This document shows positions 42,082-51,086 of a DNA stretch of 64,000 nucleotides, in pieces. The DNA comes from Levilactobacillus hammesii DSM 16381 (GTDB lineage: Bacteria > Bacillota > Bacilli > Lactobacillales > Lactobacillaceae). How positions within the stretch are numbered: the stretch's first letter is position 1; every line of letters begins with the position of its first letter. The DNA lies in assembly GCF_001434395.1 (NCBI RefSeq), contig NZ_AZFS01000061.1, forward strand, positions 56,083 to 120,082, written 5' to 3'. Made by a program: the position numbers and the translations under genes. A model generated the notes under the pieces. The model was not told the DNA's origin and searched no databases. It saw nothing but the letters and a program-made list of their open reading frames with translations.

Positions 42082-43773
42082 TTGCACATTAAACGCCCTC
42101 GACTGGCTGTACTCGCCGTCACTATTCTAACCCTGTTAACCCTCGGCTTAGCCGGTTGTTCCCTGCACCTGGCTAGTAGTTCAAGCTACCCGATCAAGGC
42201 GAACAAGGTGGCCTTAACCGATGCCCAGATCAAGAAGAACCTGGACACCAAGCTGATCACGACCCGTCAAGACACCCAGAAAGCGGCAACCGCTAAATAC
42301 AAGGCTGCCGCCGAAAGTGACACTTACACGTTGACTCACCCCTACGTTAAGGTCAACCCCTATGGCACCTCCCCGCTTTCCGCTCTGGTGACCTTCAAAT
42401 CCAGCACCGCCGAAAAGATTACCTACACCGTGGTTGGAAAAACGGATAAGACGTCCATCACCAACACGGTCAAGGGCGGCTACACCAAGAGTCATCAGGT
42501 TCCCATCGTCGGCCTGTACGCTGACACCAATAACACCGTCAAGATTACTGCCACGACTAAGAATGGGCAGACCCAGACCAAGACGTTGAAAATGCAGACC
42601 GGTGCCTTGCCGAAATACATCAAAAACGCCACGATCACGACTAAGAACGTGAATAAGTCTAAGATGAGTATCGGTAAGAATCAATTAACCGTCATCAACC
42701 GGACCACGAAACAGCCGTTTGCCATTGACGCTGACGGTGCCGTGCGGTGGTATGATACCAACTATTCACAGCACACCATCGAACAGTGGTCCAATGGGCA
42801 CATCATGATTCTTTCCAAGAAGAACCAGAGTTCCGACGTCTACAATGACCTCATTGAAACGGATTATCTGGGCCGCGTTTATCGAGAATATGGTTTTGCC
42901 AATAAGACCAGCAGCACCGATGGCGGTGTCGAAACCACCGTCATCCATCACGACCTGGTCGAGCTACCCAATCACAACTTCCTCGCAACCGTGTCAGACG
43001 GTTCAAAATACAAGGAAGACACGTTGATTGAGGTTTCCCATAAGACGGGTAAAATCGTCAAGGTGATCGACCTCAAGAAGATCCTGCCCAAGTCCATGTG
43101 GGCCAAGTACAAGAAAGGTACCGATGGCAAGATTGACTGGCTGCACAACAATGCCGTCGACTACGATAAGAATGACCAGTCGATCGTCCTCTCCAGTCGA
43201 AATCAAGACCTCATCATGAAGCTGGATTACAAGATGGGGCATATCAAATGGCTCTACAGTGGTAAAAAGAAGTCTAGTTGGCCTAAGGCTTATCAAAAAT
43301 ACGTTTTGACCCCCACTAAGGGCACCATCACAACTGGTGGGCAGCACGGTCTCTACCTGTTGAACAACGGCGGCAATAACTCGGCCAACAGCGAAAACTT
43401 CATACTATATGACAACAACATTGACGTCACGAACGGCAATAAGCGCACCTCCGGCAAGTATTCGCAGGCCGTGGCTTACCACGTTGACGCCAAGAAGATG
43501 ACCATCAAGTCGACCTGGTCTTATGGAAAGTCGCTAGGCGCCAGCAATTTCACCAGCGTGATTGGCTACGCCGAAAAGGAAAGCAATGGCAACGTCCTTA
43601 TCGACTTTGGGTACAAGTCCGGTGGCCAACAGAGTAACATTATCGAGGTCACCCAAAGTGGCCAGCAGGTCTTCAACGCTACCATGAAGAACGCGTCATC
43701 CAAGGCCTACGCTTATCGTGCCTACCGGGTTCCCTTCTACAGCAGTGCCTACGTCTTTGACGCGACTAAATAA
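42082..43773 (+). CDS. Arylsulfotransferase (ASST) family lipoprotein
   Basis: 564 residues from a TTG with AAGGAG nine bases upstream; the longer frame would include the leader hairpin. The lipoprotein signal ends in LAGC (Cys26). A basic N-terminal beta-sandwich region (about 50-190) precedes a beta-propeller of the bacterial PAPS-independent arylsulfate sulfotransferase type. The residues expected for catalysis are visible: His289/290 (VIHHDL), His355 (LHNNAVDYD), Arg373 (LSSRNQD) and His422 (GGQHGL). Likely transfers sulfate between phenolic compounds at the cell surface; activity is inferred, and no dedicated DsbA/DsbB-like partner is adjacent. Confidence 0.85.
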   Translation: MHIKRPRLAVLAVTILTLLTLGLAGCSLHLASSSSYPIKANKVALTDAQIKKNLDTKLITTRQDTQKAATAKYKAAAESDTYTLTHPYVKVNPYGTSPLSALVTFKSSTAEKITYTVVGKTDKTSITNTVKGGYTKSHQVPIVGLYADTNNTVKITATTKNGQTQTKTLKMQTGALPKYIKNATITTKNVNKSKMSIGKNQLTVINRTTKQPFAIDADGAVRWYDTNYSQHTIEQWSNGHIMILSKKNQSSDVYNDLIETDYLGRVYREYGFANKTSSTDGGVETTVIHHDLVELPNHNFLATVSDGSKYKEDTLIEVSHKTGKIVKVIDLKKILPKSMWAKYKKGTDGKIDWLHNNAVDYDKNDQSIVLSSRNQDLIMKLDYKMGHIKWLYSGKKKSSWPKAYQKYVLTPTKGTITTGGQHGLYLLNNGGNNSANSENFILYDNNIDVTNGNKRTSGKYSQAVAYHVDAKKMTIKSTWSYGKSLGASNFTSVIGYAEKESNGNVLIDFGYKSGGQQSNIIEVTQSGQQVFNATMKNASSKAYAYRAYRVPFYSSAYVFDATK

Positions 43774-43783
43774 ATAACGCCAT

Positions 43784-43816
43784 AAAAAATGCGGTCCCAA
43801 GGGGATCGCATTTTTA
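43784..43816. terminator. Terminator between the sulfotransferase-like and nucleoside hydrolase genes
   Basis: AAAAATGCG...CGCATTTTT with inner GGTCCC...GGGGAT pairing; T-rich on both strands. Confidence 0.85.
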
Positions 43817-43871
43817 TAGGCCTTAACCTTTCTATTGGTCGCGACATTCTACCATGACGTCGTGCCGCCTT

Positions 43872-44804
43872 TTAGTCAAACGTCTTTAAAGAATCCGTGA
43901 TTAACTGAATGAAGGCTGGACGGTCAACATCTAATAAGACATCGGTGTTCTTCGGCTTCCCGGTCAATTCGTAGTAATCACAGACCGTTTCGCCACGCAC
44001 CAATTCACCTTGCGTTTCAACATCAACATTCATCAACTCGCTCTTAAACATTTCAGGATGCAGGAGCCAAGCAATCGTACAAGGATCATGCAGTGGCGCT
44101 CCCTTGAAGCCCCACTTAGGATTCTCATGATAGACCTCAAAGAAATTCAAGAGGCCTTCGAAGGCATGGGCAACGGGATTATCGATCTCGCCAATAGCCG
44201 CGATTTCTGGCTTGAGGATCTGTGCCTTGTGCGTCACATTCAGGGGCGCCATGGTAAGTGGAATCCCCGCATTCAGCACGATCTTAGCGGCTTCGGGATC
44301 AACGTAAATGTTGAACTCGACGGAAGGCGTCCAGTTGCCTAAGCCCATGGCGCCACCCATGAAGACAATCCGGTCGATCTTGTGCTTGAGCTCTGGGTAA
44401 ACCCGCAGGAATAAGGCGATGTTGGTCATGGGACCTGTTACGACAAGCGTAACGGGATCCGTGCTTGCCCGTAAGGTCTTGGCAATCAACGCGATGGCCG
44501 TCATGTCCTGAACGGCAAAGTCGGGATCGGGTAAATCGGCACCATCCAGCCCAGACTTACCGTGCACGTTACCGGCCGTTTCCAGTGGCTTCATCAATGG
44601 CGTCCGATTGCCGCCGGCCACAGGAATTTCCTGGTGATGCATCAGTGTCAATAGGCGCATTGCGTTATTTAAGGTCTTCTCCGGCGTTTGATTCCCTGCG
44701 GATGAAGTCACCGCCAACAGGTCGATCTCGGGGCTTGCCAGGGCCAACATCATGGCCAGGGCGTCATCGTGCCCGGGGTCACAGTCCATAATTATCTTTT
44801 TCAT
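43872..44804 (-). CDS. Ribonucleoside hydrolase (Rih family)
   Basis: 310 residues. The calcium/aspartate cluster [13 protein letters not shown] is near the N-terminus (7-19). [12 protein letters not shown] and the HDP segment [12 protein letters not shown] are typical of inosine-uridine nucleoside hydrolases, which split nucleosides to base and ribose in the cytoplasm. TAGGAG precedes the ATG. Stands alone, with the tRNA upstream. Substrate preference (pyrimidine or purine) is not determined. Confidence 0.92.
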   Translation of the reverse strand: MKKIIMDCDPGHDDALAMMLALASPEIDLLAVTSSAGNQTPEKTLNNAMRLLTLMHHQEIPVAGGNRTPLMKPLETAGNVHGKSGLDGADLPDPDFAVQDMTAIALIAKTLRASTDPVTLVVTGPMTNIALFLRVYPELKHKIDRIVFMGGAMGLGNWTPSVEFNIYVDPEAAKIVLNAGIPLTMAPLNVTHKAQILKPEIAAIGEIDNPVAHAFEGLLNFFEVYHENPKWGFKGAPLHDPCTIAWLLHPEMFKSELMNVDVETQGELVRGETVCDYYELTGKPKNTDVLLDVDRPAFIQLITDSLKTFD

Positions 44805-44884
44805 GAGAAACAGCTCCTAATCATTAGTTTCGATCAATTTCCATTCTATGCTATGATGATTGCGCTTACAAGATACCGGATAAT

Positions 44885-44914
44885 AAAAAAAGTTCCGTCG
44901 ACTAATCGACGGAA
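44885..44914 (-). terminator. Terminator of the tRNA-Gln gene
   Basis: GTTCCGTCGA...TCGACGGAAC with T7 on the minus strand, 16 bases past the tRNA 3' end. Confidence 0.9.
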
Positions 44915-44930
44915 CCACGTAAACCTCTGA

Positions 44931-45002
44931 TTGGGCTAGCTGGGTTCGAACCAGCGCATCACGGGATCAAAACCCGTTGCCTTACCACTTGGCTATAGCC
45001 CA
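44931..45002 (-). tRNA. tRNA-Gln (anticodon TTG)
   Basis: 72-base cloverleaf on the minus strand: acceptor TGGGCTA pairs with TAGCCCA plus discriminator A; D-arm AGCC...GGC; anticodon stem ACGGG...CCCGT with loop TTTTGAT, giving anticodon TTG; T-arm GCTGG-TTCGAAC-CCAGC. CCA is not encoded. A promoter TTGCAT-18-TAAAAT lies upstream (about 45040-45070). Confidence 0.95.
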
Positions 45003-45170
45003 ATAAGTTGGTCAATACTGACCCCAACAGAGAATAATTTTATCATCTAACCCCCAAGGAATGCAACCCTTTTTTAGAGAATTTTTACCGATATCGCGGA
45101 AATAGTTGACGTCACCCCATTGTAACCGCTACGATAAACATAAAATATTTAATTTTCCGTCATAGAACAA

Positions 45171-45199
45171 TTGTCAACTTGCATTTGCTTAGTTATTAA
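45171..45199 (+). promoter_or_regulatory. Promoter of the LacI-family gene
   Basis: TTGTCA, 17 bases, TATTAA, about 50 bases before the start. A cre-like sequence TGTAACCGCTACGA lies at 45121-45134. Confidence 0.65.
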
Positions 45200-45249
45200 A
45201 TTCTAAAGTATTAATAATACAAATATTAATCATAAAGAAGTGAACCCTA

Positions 45250-46245
45250 ATGTCCGCCAATATCACCATTAAAGACGTCGCCAAACGCGCTGGTGTCTCA
45301 GAAGCCACCGTCTCGCGGGCCCTAAACGACAGCCCCCAGGTTAAGCGCGCCACGCGACAAAAAATCCAGGCTATCGCCCATTCCCTCGGCTACCGGCCCA
45401 ACGGCCTTGCCCGAAGCATTCGGGTTCAGCAAAGTCACACCCTAGGCATGATTATTCCCGATATTCTCAACGGCTTTTTCACACAACTCAGTCGCGCTAT
45501 TGAGGACGCCGCTAGCCAAGCAGGCTATGACGTCCTGATTGTCAATACTGATGAACACCTGCAAAAGGAAGCCAAGGGCATCAACTTGATGCTTGAAAAA
45601 CAGGTTGATGGCCTCATCATTACCAGTGCTGGTGCCTCCACCGACTATCCCAAAATGCTGGGCAACACCCCGGCCGTTTTTGTCGACCGGATGCCCCCTG
45701 CTGACGTGGTCTCACAATATGACCGGGTCCTCGTCGACAACGTTCAGGGAACCCAGGATATCATCGGTTGCCTCATCGATCGTGGTGCACGACGCGTCGG
45801 TATTATTAATAGTGCCGTTTCAGCCACTGCTCAGGAACGGCTGAAGGGGTATCATCGGGCGTTGCGCGCCGCCGGACTGCCCACTGACCCGGCCACCGAG
45901 GCCACCGCGCGAGTCGACGGTAGTAACGTTCCCCAAATGGCTCGACAGCTCTTGGTTAATCAGAAGTGCGATGCCCTCTTTGCGGCAGACAATACCATCA
46001 TGACCGGTGTTCTCAGTAAGCTTCCCGAGCTAAGTCTCTCTGATTTCCAGCTGGGGGCCTTTGACGACAATGACTGGTTTGATTTCTTACCACAGCCGAT
46101 CGTGACGGCCAAGCAACCCATCGCTGAACTCGGTCGAATCGCGGTTGAACGTCTTTTGGCGCGAATCAACGACGGCCAATTACCGACTCAAGAGTTCCGA
46201 CTCGCCGCTCAAATTATCCCACGACCAACCGCCACACATCCTTAA
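45250..46245 (+). CDS. LacI-family transcriptional regulator
   Basis: 331 residues. An N-terminal LacI helix-turn-helix and hinge (ITIKDVAKRAGVSEATVSRAL, residues about 5-25, written in part) is followed by a sugar-binding periplasmic-like domain (LGMIIPDILNGFFTQLSRAI, AVFVDRMP, GAFDDNDWFDFLPQP). AAGAAGTG is before the ATG. It sits next to the duplicated ROK kinase/dehydrogenase module, whose promoters contain LacI-type dyads, so it is the likely regulator of both copies. Effector sugar unknown. Confidence 0.9.
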   Translation: MSANITIKDVAKRAGVSEATVSRALNDSPQVKRATRQKIQAIAHSLGYRPNGLARSIRVQQSHTLGMIIPDILNGFFTQLSRAIEDAASQAGYDVLIVNTDEHLQKEAKGINLMLEKQVDGLIITSAGASTDYPKMLGNTPAVFVDRMPPADVVSQYDRVLVDNVQGTQDIIGCLIDRGARRVGIINSAVSATAQERLKGYHRALRAAGLPTDPATEATARVDGSNVPQMARQLLVNQKCDALFAADNTIMTGVLSKLPELSLSDFQLGAFDDNDWFDFLPQPIVTAKQPIAELGRIAVERLLARINDGQLPTQEFRLAAQIIPRPTATHP

Positions 46246-46337
46246 TGCTCTGACAATCTGCCACGCACCTCGTCTCGATGACCATGCTATTTCTCATCTG
46301 GGTTAAGGTCGGCATTTGCTTATCAGATGCCAGATGC

Positions 46338-46369
46338 AAAAAAACCTCGTCGCAGCCGACGAGGTTTTT
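46338..46369. terminator. Bidirectional terminator between LacI and VOC genes
   Basis: AAACCTCGTCG...CGACGAGGTTT with T runs on both strands. Confidence 0.9.
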
Positions 46370-46381
46370 GTTATATTTTAA

Positions 46382-46774
46382 TCAATCTAGAATCTGGCAA
46401 AATTCAATCGTCTCGTGATTCGGTCCCAGAATGTTAAAGAAGCGAATCCCCTTGCGCCAAAACGTGGGAATCGACTGAATCTCATCGTTGACCAACGTTA
46501 AGCCTTGTTGCTTGGCCGCGGCAAACGCCCGATCAACATCCGTCGTATTGAGAGAGATGTGGTTAATGGCCCCCGCCGTTGGATTGGTGGGATCACCTTC
46601 CCAGGTCTCAATGGTCAGATTCCCCAGGCGCATGAAGGCACACCGATTTTTTCCATTGTGGAACAGACCAGCCCGTTCAAACCCCAAAGATTGGTAAAAG
46701 GCCATCGTTTTATCTAAATCAATCGCCGGAATCCCAACGTGTTGGATTCCCGTAATGTAATCATTAATTGCCAT
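46382..46774 (-). CDS. VOC/glyoxalase-family protein, module copy 1
   Basis: 130 residues from the ATG with AAAGGAT upstream; the longer frame lacks support. A single vicinal-oxygen-chelate fold with possible metal ligands His14 (GIQHVG), Glu (TIETWEG), His (INHISLN) and a C-terminal Glu (HETIEFCQ). VOC proteins act as lyases, isomerases or dioxygenases; a role in sugar or aldehyde conversion is only inferred from the operon. Last gene of module copy 1; about 85-90% identical by eye to the protein at 49874-50266. Confidence 0.85.
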   Translation of the reverse strand: MAINDYITGIQHVGIPAIDLDKTMAFYQSLGFERAGLFHNGKNRCAFMRLGNLTIETWEGDPTNPTAGAINHISLNTTDVDRAFAAAKQQGLTLVNDEIQSIPTFWRKGIRFFNILGPNHETIEFCQILD

Positions 46775-46809
46775 GCTTGTGATCCTTTCTAATGTCTTAA
46801 CCACGATCG

Positions 46810-47580
46810 TTACTTACCGACGTCCACCTGTTGGTGTTTGAGCTTCGGGAAGACCACGTGATCCGCAATCCCTGTAATGCCGCCTTGGGCGAGAAAGGCG
46901 AAGATCGTCCCCACCCCAAAGTTTACAAAGGTCTGTGTCATCACCACGGCGATAATGGCCATGATGGTTGGGGGAATGTAAGACGCCCACATGGCCCTAG
47001 CCGCGTTCCCCTTAAAGTACCGGAAACGCAGGATCTGCATGAGATCATCGGCCGGATGCAACACGAGATTGACCCGCTGATAGATGGAAATCGCGATCCC
47101 AATCAAGGCGACCCCCAAAAAGTTTAGGGCAACGTAGAGTGCCACCATCCCCGTGCTATGGGCAACGGGTAACCCCGAGAACACGGCATATTTACCGTTA
47201 AAGAAGTCCGCAAAGATTTGGATCAACGCGGAGAATGGCACCATGAACGCCATATTCCCCGCAATCCGTTTCCAATCCCAATGGTGAATTAACACCGCGT
47301 TGAGGGCCGCCGTTAGGAAACCCAGAATCAGAAACGCCCAGAATAAATTCCAATGCAGCGCCGTACCGAGGTTGGCCTCGGCTGCTGACCAGTAAGCCGC
47401 TCCCAAAAATGATGGGCGGATTTTGGCGCTCGTGACCAACGTTAGGACATTTCCCGCCGAATTGATCACAATGGATAGGGCGAAGAAGGCCAGCGATTGG
47501 GACATCGATAGCGTCCGTCCACTCCCGAGGTCTTTGCTCTGTACGCCGCCGTTAAAATGACTCACTGCTTCAGCTCTCAT
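46810..47580 (-). CDS. Multi-pass membrane protein (YczE/YitT-like), module copy 1
   Basis: 256 residues with about six membrane segments and an N-terminal cytoplasmic stretch. Resembles the YczE/YyaS/YitT-type membrane proteins annotated as sugar-specific permeases in lactobacilli (VINSAGNVLTLVTSAKI, ALIQIFADFFNGKY, LHPADDLMQILRFRYFKG). GGGG upstream sets the ATG. Its position between a sugar dehydrogenase and a VOC gene makes it the likely uptake protein of the module. Close paralogue at 50298-51068. Confidence 0.75.
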   Translation of the reverse strand: MRAEAVSHFNGGVQSKDLGSGRTLSMSQSLAFFALSIVINSAGNVLTLVTSAKIRPSFLGAAYWSAAEANLGTALHWNLFWAFLILGFLTAALNAVLIHHWDWKRIAGNMAFMVPFSALIQIFADFFNGKYAVFSGLPVAHSTGMVALYVALNFLGVALIGIAISIYQRVNLVLHPADDLMQILRFRYFKGNAARAMWASYIPPTIMAIIAVVMTQTFVNFGVGTIFAFLAQGGITGIADHVVFPKLKHQQVDVGK

Positions 47581-47595
47581 AATTACCCCTTACCT

Positions 47596-48600
47596 TTACT
47601 GGTTGCTGACTTTGACGACCGCCTTGCTGACACCCTTAACTTTACCGTTAAGCACGTCTTCTACTTGTTCCAAACTAACTTCATGACTAATCAAGGAGTC
47701 AACGTCTAGTTCGCCACTGGCCAATAAGGCAATGGCATCTTCGAAGGCGTATGGATTGATGAAGGCGCCTTGAATCTTCAACTGCTTTTGGTAAACTTCA
47801 TACGTATTCATTGAGAAGGTTTGGTTAGGCTTCCCCACACCAAACATCAGGACTTGGGCACCCTTCTTGGTGGCCTCAACGGCTTGCTCCTGAGTCTCTG
47901 GTAACCCAACGGCTTCAATCACAACATCGTAGTCGGCAGGAATGCTGTCACGCTTGGTATTATACGTGTTGGTGACGCCAAACTTTTCCTTGTTAAAGGC
48001 TAATTTTTCATCAATAATCCCGGCAAAGTCGACTTGGTGAACACCGTAAGCTTGCAGTAACTGTACGAACAACTGGCCCATGAAGCCATCACCAATGACC
48101 AGTGCCTTTTGATAAGGCTTAACGTCGATCAGGCTCATACCGTGAACCGCGCAGGAGATTGGTTCCAGCGTTGCGGCATCCTTCAAGGAAACGCTTTCAG
48201 GAATCGGGTAGACGACGGATGAAGGCGCCGTAAAGGATTCTTCCAAACCACCGTTGCGCGTAACCCCAACGGCAGACAGGTTGTCACAGAGTTCTGGCCG
48301 ATCCGTCCGGCAGTACTTGCATTGACCACAGTAGATATTCGGATCAACGGTGACCCGATCGCCAACCTTGACGTTGGTTACCTCGCTACCGATTTCTGCC
48401 ACAATCCCTGAATTTTCATGACCCAAGACAATGGGTGGCACAGCGTTAGCAGAACCTGGTAGTCCGGCGTACAACGCCCGATCGGTCCCACAGATACCGG
48501 CGTAAGCGGTGTTGACGAGCACCTCGTTAGGCTTGACCTCTGGCTTGGCTAAATCCTGAATTTCCATCTTTTTTGTTCCAGTTAAGACTAAGGCTTTCAT
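47596..48600 (-). CDS. Zinc-dependent medium-chain dehydrogenase, module copy 1
   Basis: 334 residues of the MDR family (sorbitol/threonine dehydrogenase-like). Catalytic zinc ligands: Cys (GICGTD, about residue 37), His-Glu (GHENSG) and a later Glu (LEPISCA). Four structural Cys lie in CGQCKYCRTDRPELC. NAD-binding loop: GDGFMGQ. Oxidises a polyol or reduces a ketose in the cytoplasm; the paired fructokinase-like ROK gene suggests a hexitol-to-fructose or similar route. GGGAG upstream supports the start. Confidence 0.9.
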   Translation of the reverse strand: MKALVLTGTKKMEIQDLAKPEVKPNEVLVNTAYAGICGTDRALYAGLPGSANAVPPIVLGHENSGIVAEIGSEVTNVKVGDRVTVDPNIYCGQCKYCRTDRPELCDNLSAVGVTRNGGLEESFTAPSSVVYPIPESVSLKDAATLEPISCAVHGMSLIDVKPYQKALVIGDGFMGQLFVQLLQAYGVHQVDFAGIIDEKLAFNKEKFGVTNTYNTKRDSIPADYDVVIEAVGLPETQEQAVEATKKGAQVLMFGVGKPNQTFSMNTYEVYQKQLKIQGAFINPYAFEDAIALLASGELDVDSLISHEVSLEQVEDVLNGKVKGVSKAVVKVSNQ

Positions 48601-48618
48601 AATTGAAATCTCCCTTTC

Positions 48619-49494
48619 CTATTTTTTATATTCCTTAAGTGCAAGTGCAAAATCGCCCATCGTGGCCGAGCCATTATTCTTAACCGCTGGCATCACGATG
48701 TAATCTTCAAGCTTACCGACACTGACGTAGTTGTTGAGTAGCTTGGCAAACTCGGCGCGAACCTTTACTAAGAAGCCCTCGCTGACGACCCCACCACCGA
48801 AAACAATCTTGTCGGGGCGCAGCATCAGCGTTTCTTGCAGGGCCGCCTGGGCCACGTAATACGCCATAATATCCCAGACGTGATCCGTTAGTGGCACATC
48901 CTTACCGGGCTTCCCCAGCCGCGCATCAAACGTCGGTCCGCTGACGAGGCCTTCCAGACAATCGCCATGGAAGGGGCAGATCCCTGGAAAGTCCAAATCA
49001 TCGGGGTGGCGCTTCAACCGGACGTGGCCCACTTCGGGGTGGCCCATTGACCCGATGAATTTACCATCAACGATTGCGCCAGCGCCCACGCCAGTGCCAA
49101 TTGTGAAGTAGACGAGCGAGTTGATTTTTTCATTAAAGAGCGTGGACATCACGTATTCCCCGTAGGCCGACCCGTTCACATCAGTCGTCCAATACATCGG
49201 CACGTCCAAATCCTGCTTGAGCCTCCCCACAAAGTCCGTGTTGGCCCAGCCCTTCTTCGGCGTATCTGTAATATAGCCGTACTTCGGTGAGTTGTGCCGC
49301 AGTTCGATGGGACCAAACGACGAAATCGCAATGGCTTTCACGTCTGGAAATTTTTTGAAATAAGCGATGGTTTTACTTAACGTTTCTTCCGGGGTGGTCG
49401 TTGGAATGCGAATCTTATCCTGGACGCGATAGTCCTCATTTCCGATCGCACAAACGAATTTCGTTCCCCCGGCTTCAATACTGCCGAGTTGCAT
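48619..49494 (-). CDS. ROK-family fructokinase-like kinase, module copy 1
   Basis: 291 residues from MQLGSIEAGGTKFVCA; GGAGG lies eight bases before this ATG (the preceding ATG at 49497 is the alternative, and the longest frame starts inside the site). ATP-binding DxGxT-like IEAGGTKF, IGTGVGAG, and the ROK zinc site GHVRLKRHP plus CPFHGDCLEG are all present, as in BsFRK/ScrK-type fructokinases. First gene of module copy 1, preceded by a cre-like site and a LacI-type dyad. Confidence 0.9.
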   Translation of the reverse strand: MQLGSIEAGGTKFVCAIGNEDYRVQDKIRIPTTTPEETLSKTIAYFKKFPDVKAIAISSFGPIELRHNSPKYGYITDTPKKGWANTDFVGRLKQDLDVPMYWTTDVNGSAYGEYVMSTLFNEKINSLVYFTIGTGVGAGAIVDGKFIGSMGHPEVGHVRLKRHPDDLDFPGICPFHGDCLEGLVSGPTFDARLGKPGKDVPLTDHVWDIMAYYVAQAALQETLMLRPDKIVFGGGVVSEGFLVKVRAEFAKLLNNYVSVGKLEDYIVMPAVKNNGSATMGDFALALKEYKK

Positions 49495-49572
49495 CATTAC
49501 TACCTCCAAACATCGTGGGGCCTTGGCTCCACGACCCCTAATTTCTTTTGTGAATGACTAGCCGGCTAACCT

Positions 49573-49586
49573 TTAAAGCGCTTTCA
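49573..49586 (-). promoter_or_regulatory. cre-like site of module copy 1
   Basis: On the minus strand TGAAAGCGCTTTAA, one base off the CcpA consensus. A TATACT box directly precedes it. Located 80 bases before the kinase start. Confidence 0.7.
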
Positions 49587-49670
49587 GTATAACATCGAAA
49601 TCCCCTCAAATACGGTTCGTCAGCCCCCATCTTTTTTCAGAAAACTGTAATTAAGCTCGTGACAGTCAAA

Positions 49671-49686
49671 ATGTAATCGATTACAT
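49671..49686. promoter_or_regulatory. LacI-type operator of module copy 1
   Basis: ATGTAATCGATTACAT, a perfect 16-bp palindrome extended by AA/TT on both sides. The module copy 2 promoter has the decayed form AATGCAATCGATTCCGT at 53161-53178. Confidence 0.7.
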
Positions 49687-49805
49687 TTTTCGTACTTCAA
49701 CCCCACATTTATTTCAAGGCGTTATTATAAGCACAATTTTACAAGAGGTTTGCAGTCGCAAATATTTCGTTGTAAGCGTTTTCTTGTGTAATAACCTCTA
49801 TATAC

Positions 49806-49840
49806 AAAAGGATCCGTGTCGCTGTCGACACGGATCCTTT
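49806..49840. terminator. Terminator of module copy 2
   Basis: AAAGGATCCGTGTCG...CGACACGGATCCTTT, a perfect 15-bp stem past the second VOC gene. Confidence 0.9.
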
Positions 49841-49873
49841 CTCCCTTATTTTTAACACGCTAAGACGAATGAA

Positions 49874-50266
49874 CTAGTCCAGAATTTGGCAAAACTCAAT
49901 GGTTTCGTGGTTAGGTCCCAAAATGTTAAAGAACCGAATCCCCTTACGCCAGAACGTCGGAATCGACTGAATTTCATCGTTGACCAGGTTCAGGCCCTGC
50001 TTCTTAGCGGCCGCAAAGGCATGGTCAATATCCGTCGTATTCAAGGAAATGTGGTTAATTGCGCCCGCCGTTGGATTGGTGGGATCACCTTCCCAGGTCT
50101 CAATGGTCAGGTTGCCTAACCGCATGAAGGCACACCGATTATCCCCATTGGGAAATAACCCGGCCCGTTCAAAACCAATTGATTCGTAAAACGCGATCGT
50201 TTGGTCCAAGTCACTTGAAGGAATCCCGACGTGCTGAATGCCCGTCACAAAATCTTGTACTGCCAT
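49874..50266 (-). CDS. VOC/glyoxalase-family protein, module copy 2
   Basis: 130 residues. Paralogue of the protein at 46382-46774 with the same possible ligands (GIQHVG, TIETWEG, INHISLN, HETIEFCQ). Most substitutions are in the first 45 residues and are conservative. AAAGGAG precedes the ATG. Last gene of the second module. Confidence 0.85.
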   Translation of the reverse strand: MAVQDFVTGIQHVGIPSSDLDQTIAFYESIGFERAGLFPNGDNRCAFMRLGNLTIETWEGDPTNPTAGAINHISLNTTDIDHAFAAAKKQGLNLVNDEIQSIPTFWRKGIRFFNILGPNHETIEFCQILD

Positions 50267-50297
50267 CTTTTATCTCGCTCCTTTTCTACGCGTCGGT

Positions 50298-51068
50298 CTA
50301 TTTCCCGACATCGACTGCCTGGTGCTTCAGTTTGGGGAAGATCGTCTTATCGGCAATCCCCGTAATGCCCCCCTGTGCGAGGAAGGCAAAGATGGTGCCC
50401 AGACCAAAGTTAGCAAACGTTTGGGTGATTACAATCGCTATGATCGCCATGATGGTTGGTGGAATGTAGGATGCCCACATCGCTTTGGCCGCATTCCCCT
50501 TAAAGTACCGGAACCGGAGAATCTGCATCAAGTCATCGGCGGGATGTAGGACTAAATTGACCCGCTGATAGATGGAAATTGCTGTGGCAATGAACGCCAC
50601 GCCCAAGAAGTTCAGCCCAATATAGAGAATGATCATCCCCATACTGTGCGCCTCCGGTAGGCCGCCAAATAGGGCGGGATACTTACCATCAAAGAAGTCT
50701 TCAAACACCTGAATCAGCGCGGAAAACGGCACCATAAAGATCATATTTCCGGCAATCCGTCTCCAATCCCAATGGTGAATCAACACGGCATTCAACACCG
50801 CCGTCAAGAACCCCATGACCAGAAAGGCCCAGAACAGGTTCCAGTGAAACGCCGTCCCCAAATTGGCTTCGGCCGCTGACCAGTAGGCCGCCCCCAGAAA
50901 GGACGGGTGAATCTTGGCACTGGTAACCAACGTGAGCACGTTGCCGGCTGAGTTGATCACCAATGATAAGGCAAAGTAGGCAATCGATTTAGACATCGAG
51001 ATCGTCCGACCACTTTCAAGTTCCATGGACTCAGCCCCTTCGTTAACAGTTGCTGCTTCAACTTTCAC
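50298..51068 (-). CDS. Multi-pass membrane protein, module copy 2
   Basis: 256 residues, near-identical topology and sequence to the 46810-47580 protein. It differs mainly in the N-terminal 30 residues and in the loop FGGLPEAHSMGMIIL. The start is GTG with AAGGGA upstream. Same presumed role in uptake of the module's sugar. Confidence 0.75.
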   Translation of the reverse strand: MKVEAATVNEGAESMELESGRTISMSKSIAYFALSLVINSAGNVLTLVTSAKIHPSFLGAAYWSAAEANLGTAFHWNLFWAFLVMGFLTAVLNAVLIHHWDWRRIAGNMIFMVPFSALIQVFEDFFDGKYPALFGGLPEAHSMGMIILYIGLNFLGVAFIATAISIYQRVNLVLHPADDLMQILRFRYFKGNAAKAMWASYIPPTIMAIIAIVITQTFANFGLGTIFAFLAQGGITGIADKTIFPKLKHQAVDVGK

Positions 51069-51086
51069 AATAATCCCTTACCTTTA

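Larger units (their letters stand above)
49495..49873. other. Regulatory region between the two sugar modules
   Basis: Contains a cre-like site (49573-49586), a perfect LacI-type dyad (49671-49686), a second cre-like TGTAAGCGTTTTCT (about 49771-49784) inside an AGAGGTT...AACCTCT inverted repeat, and the terminator of copy 2 (49806-49840). No coding frame. Confidence 0.6.
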
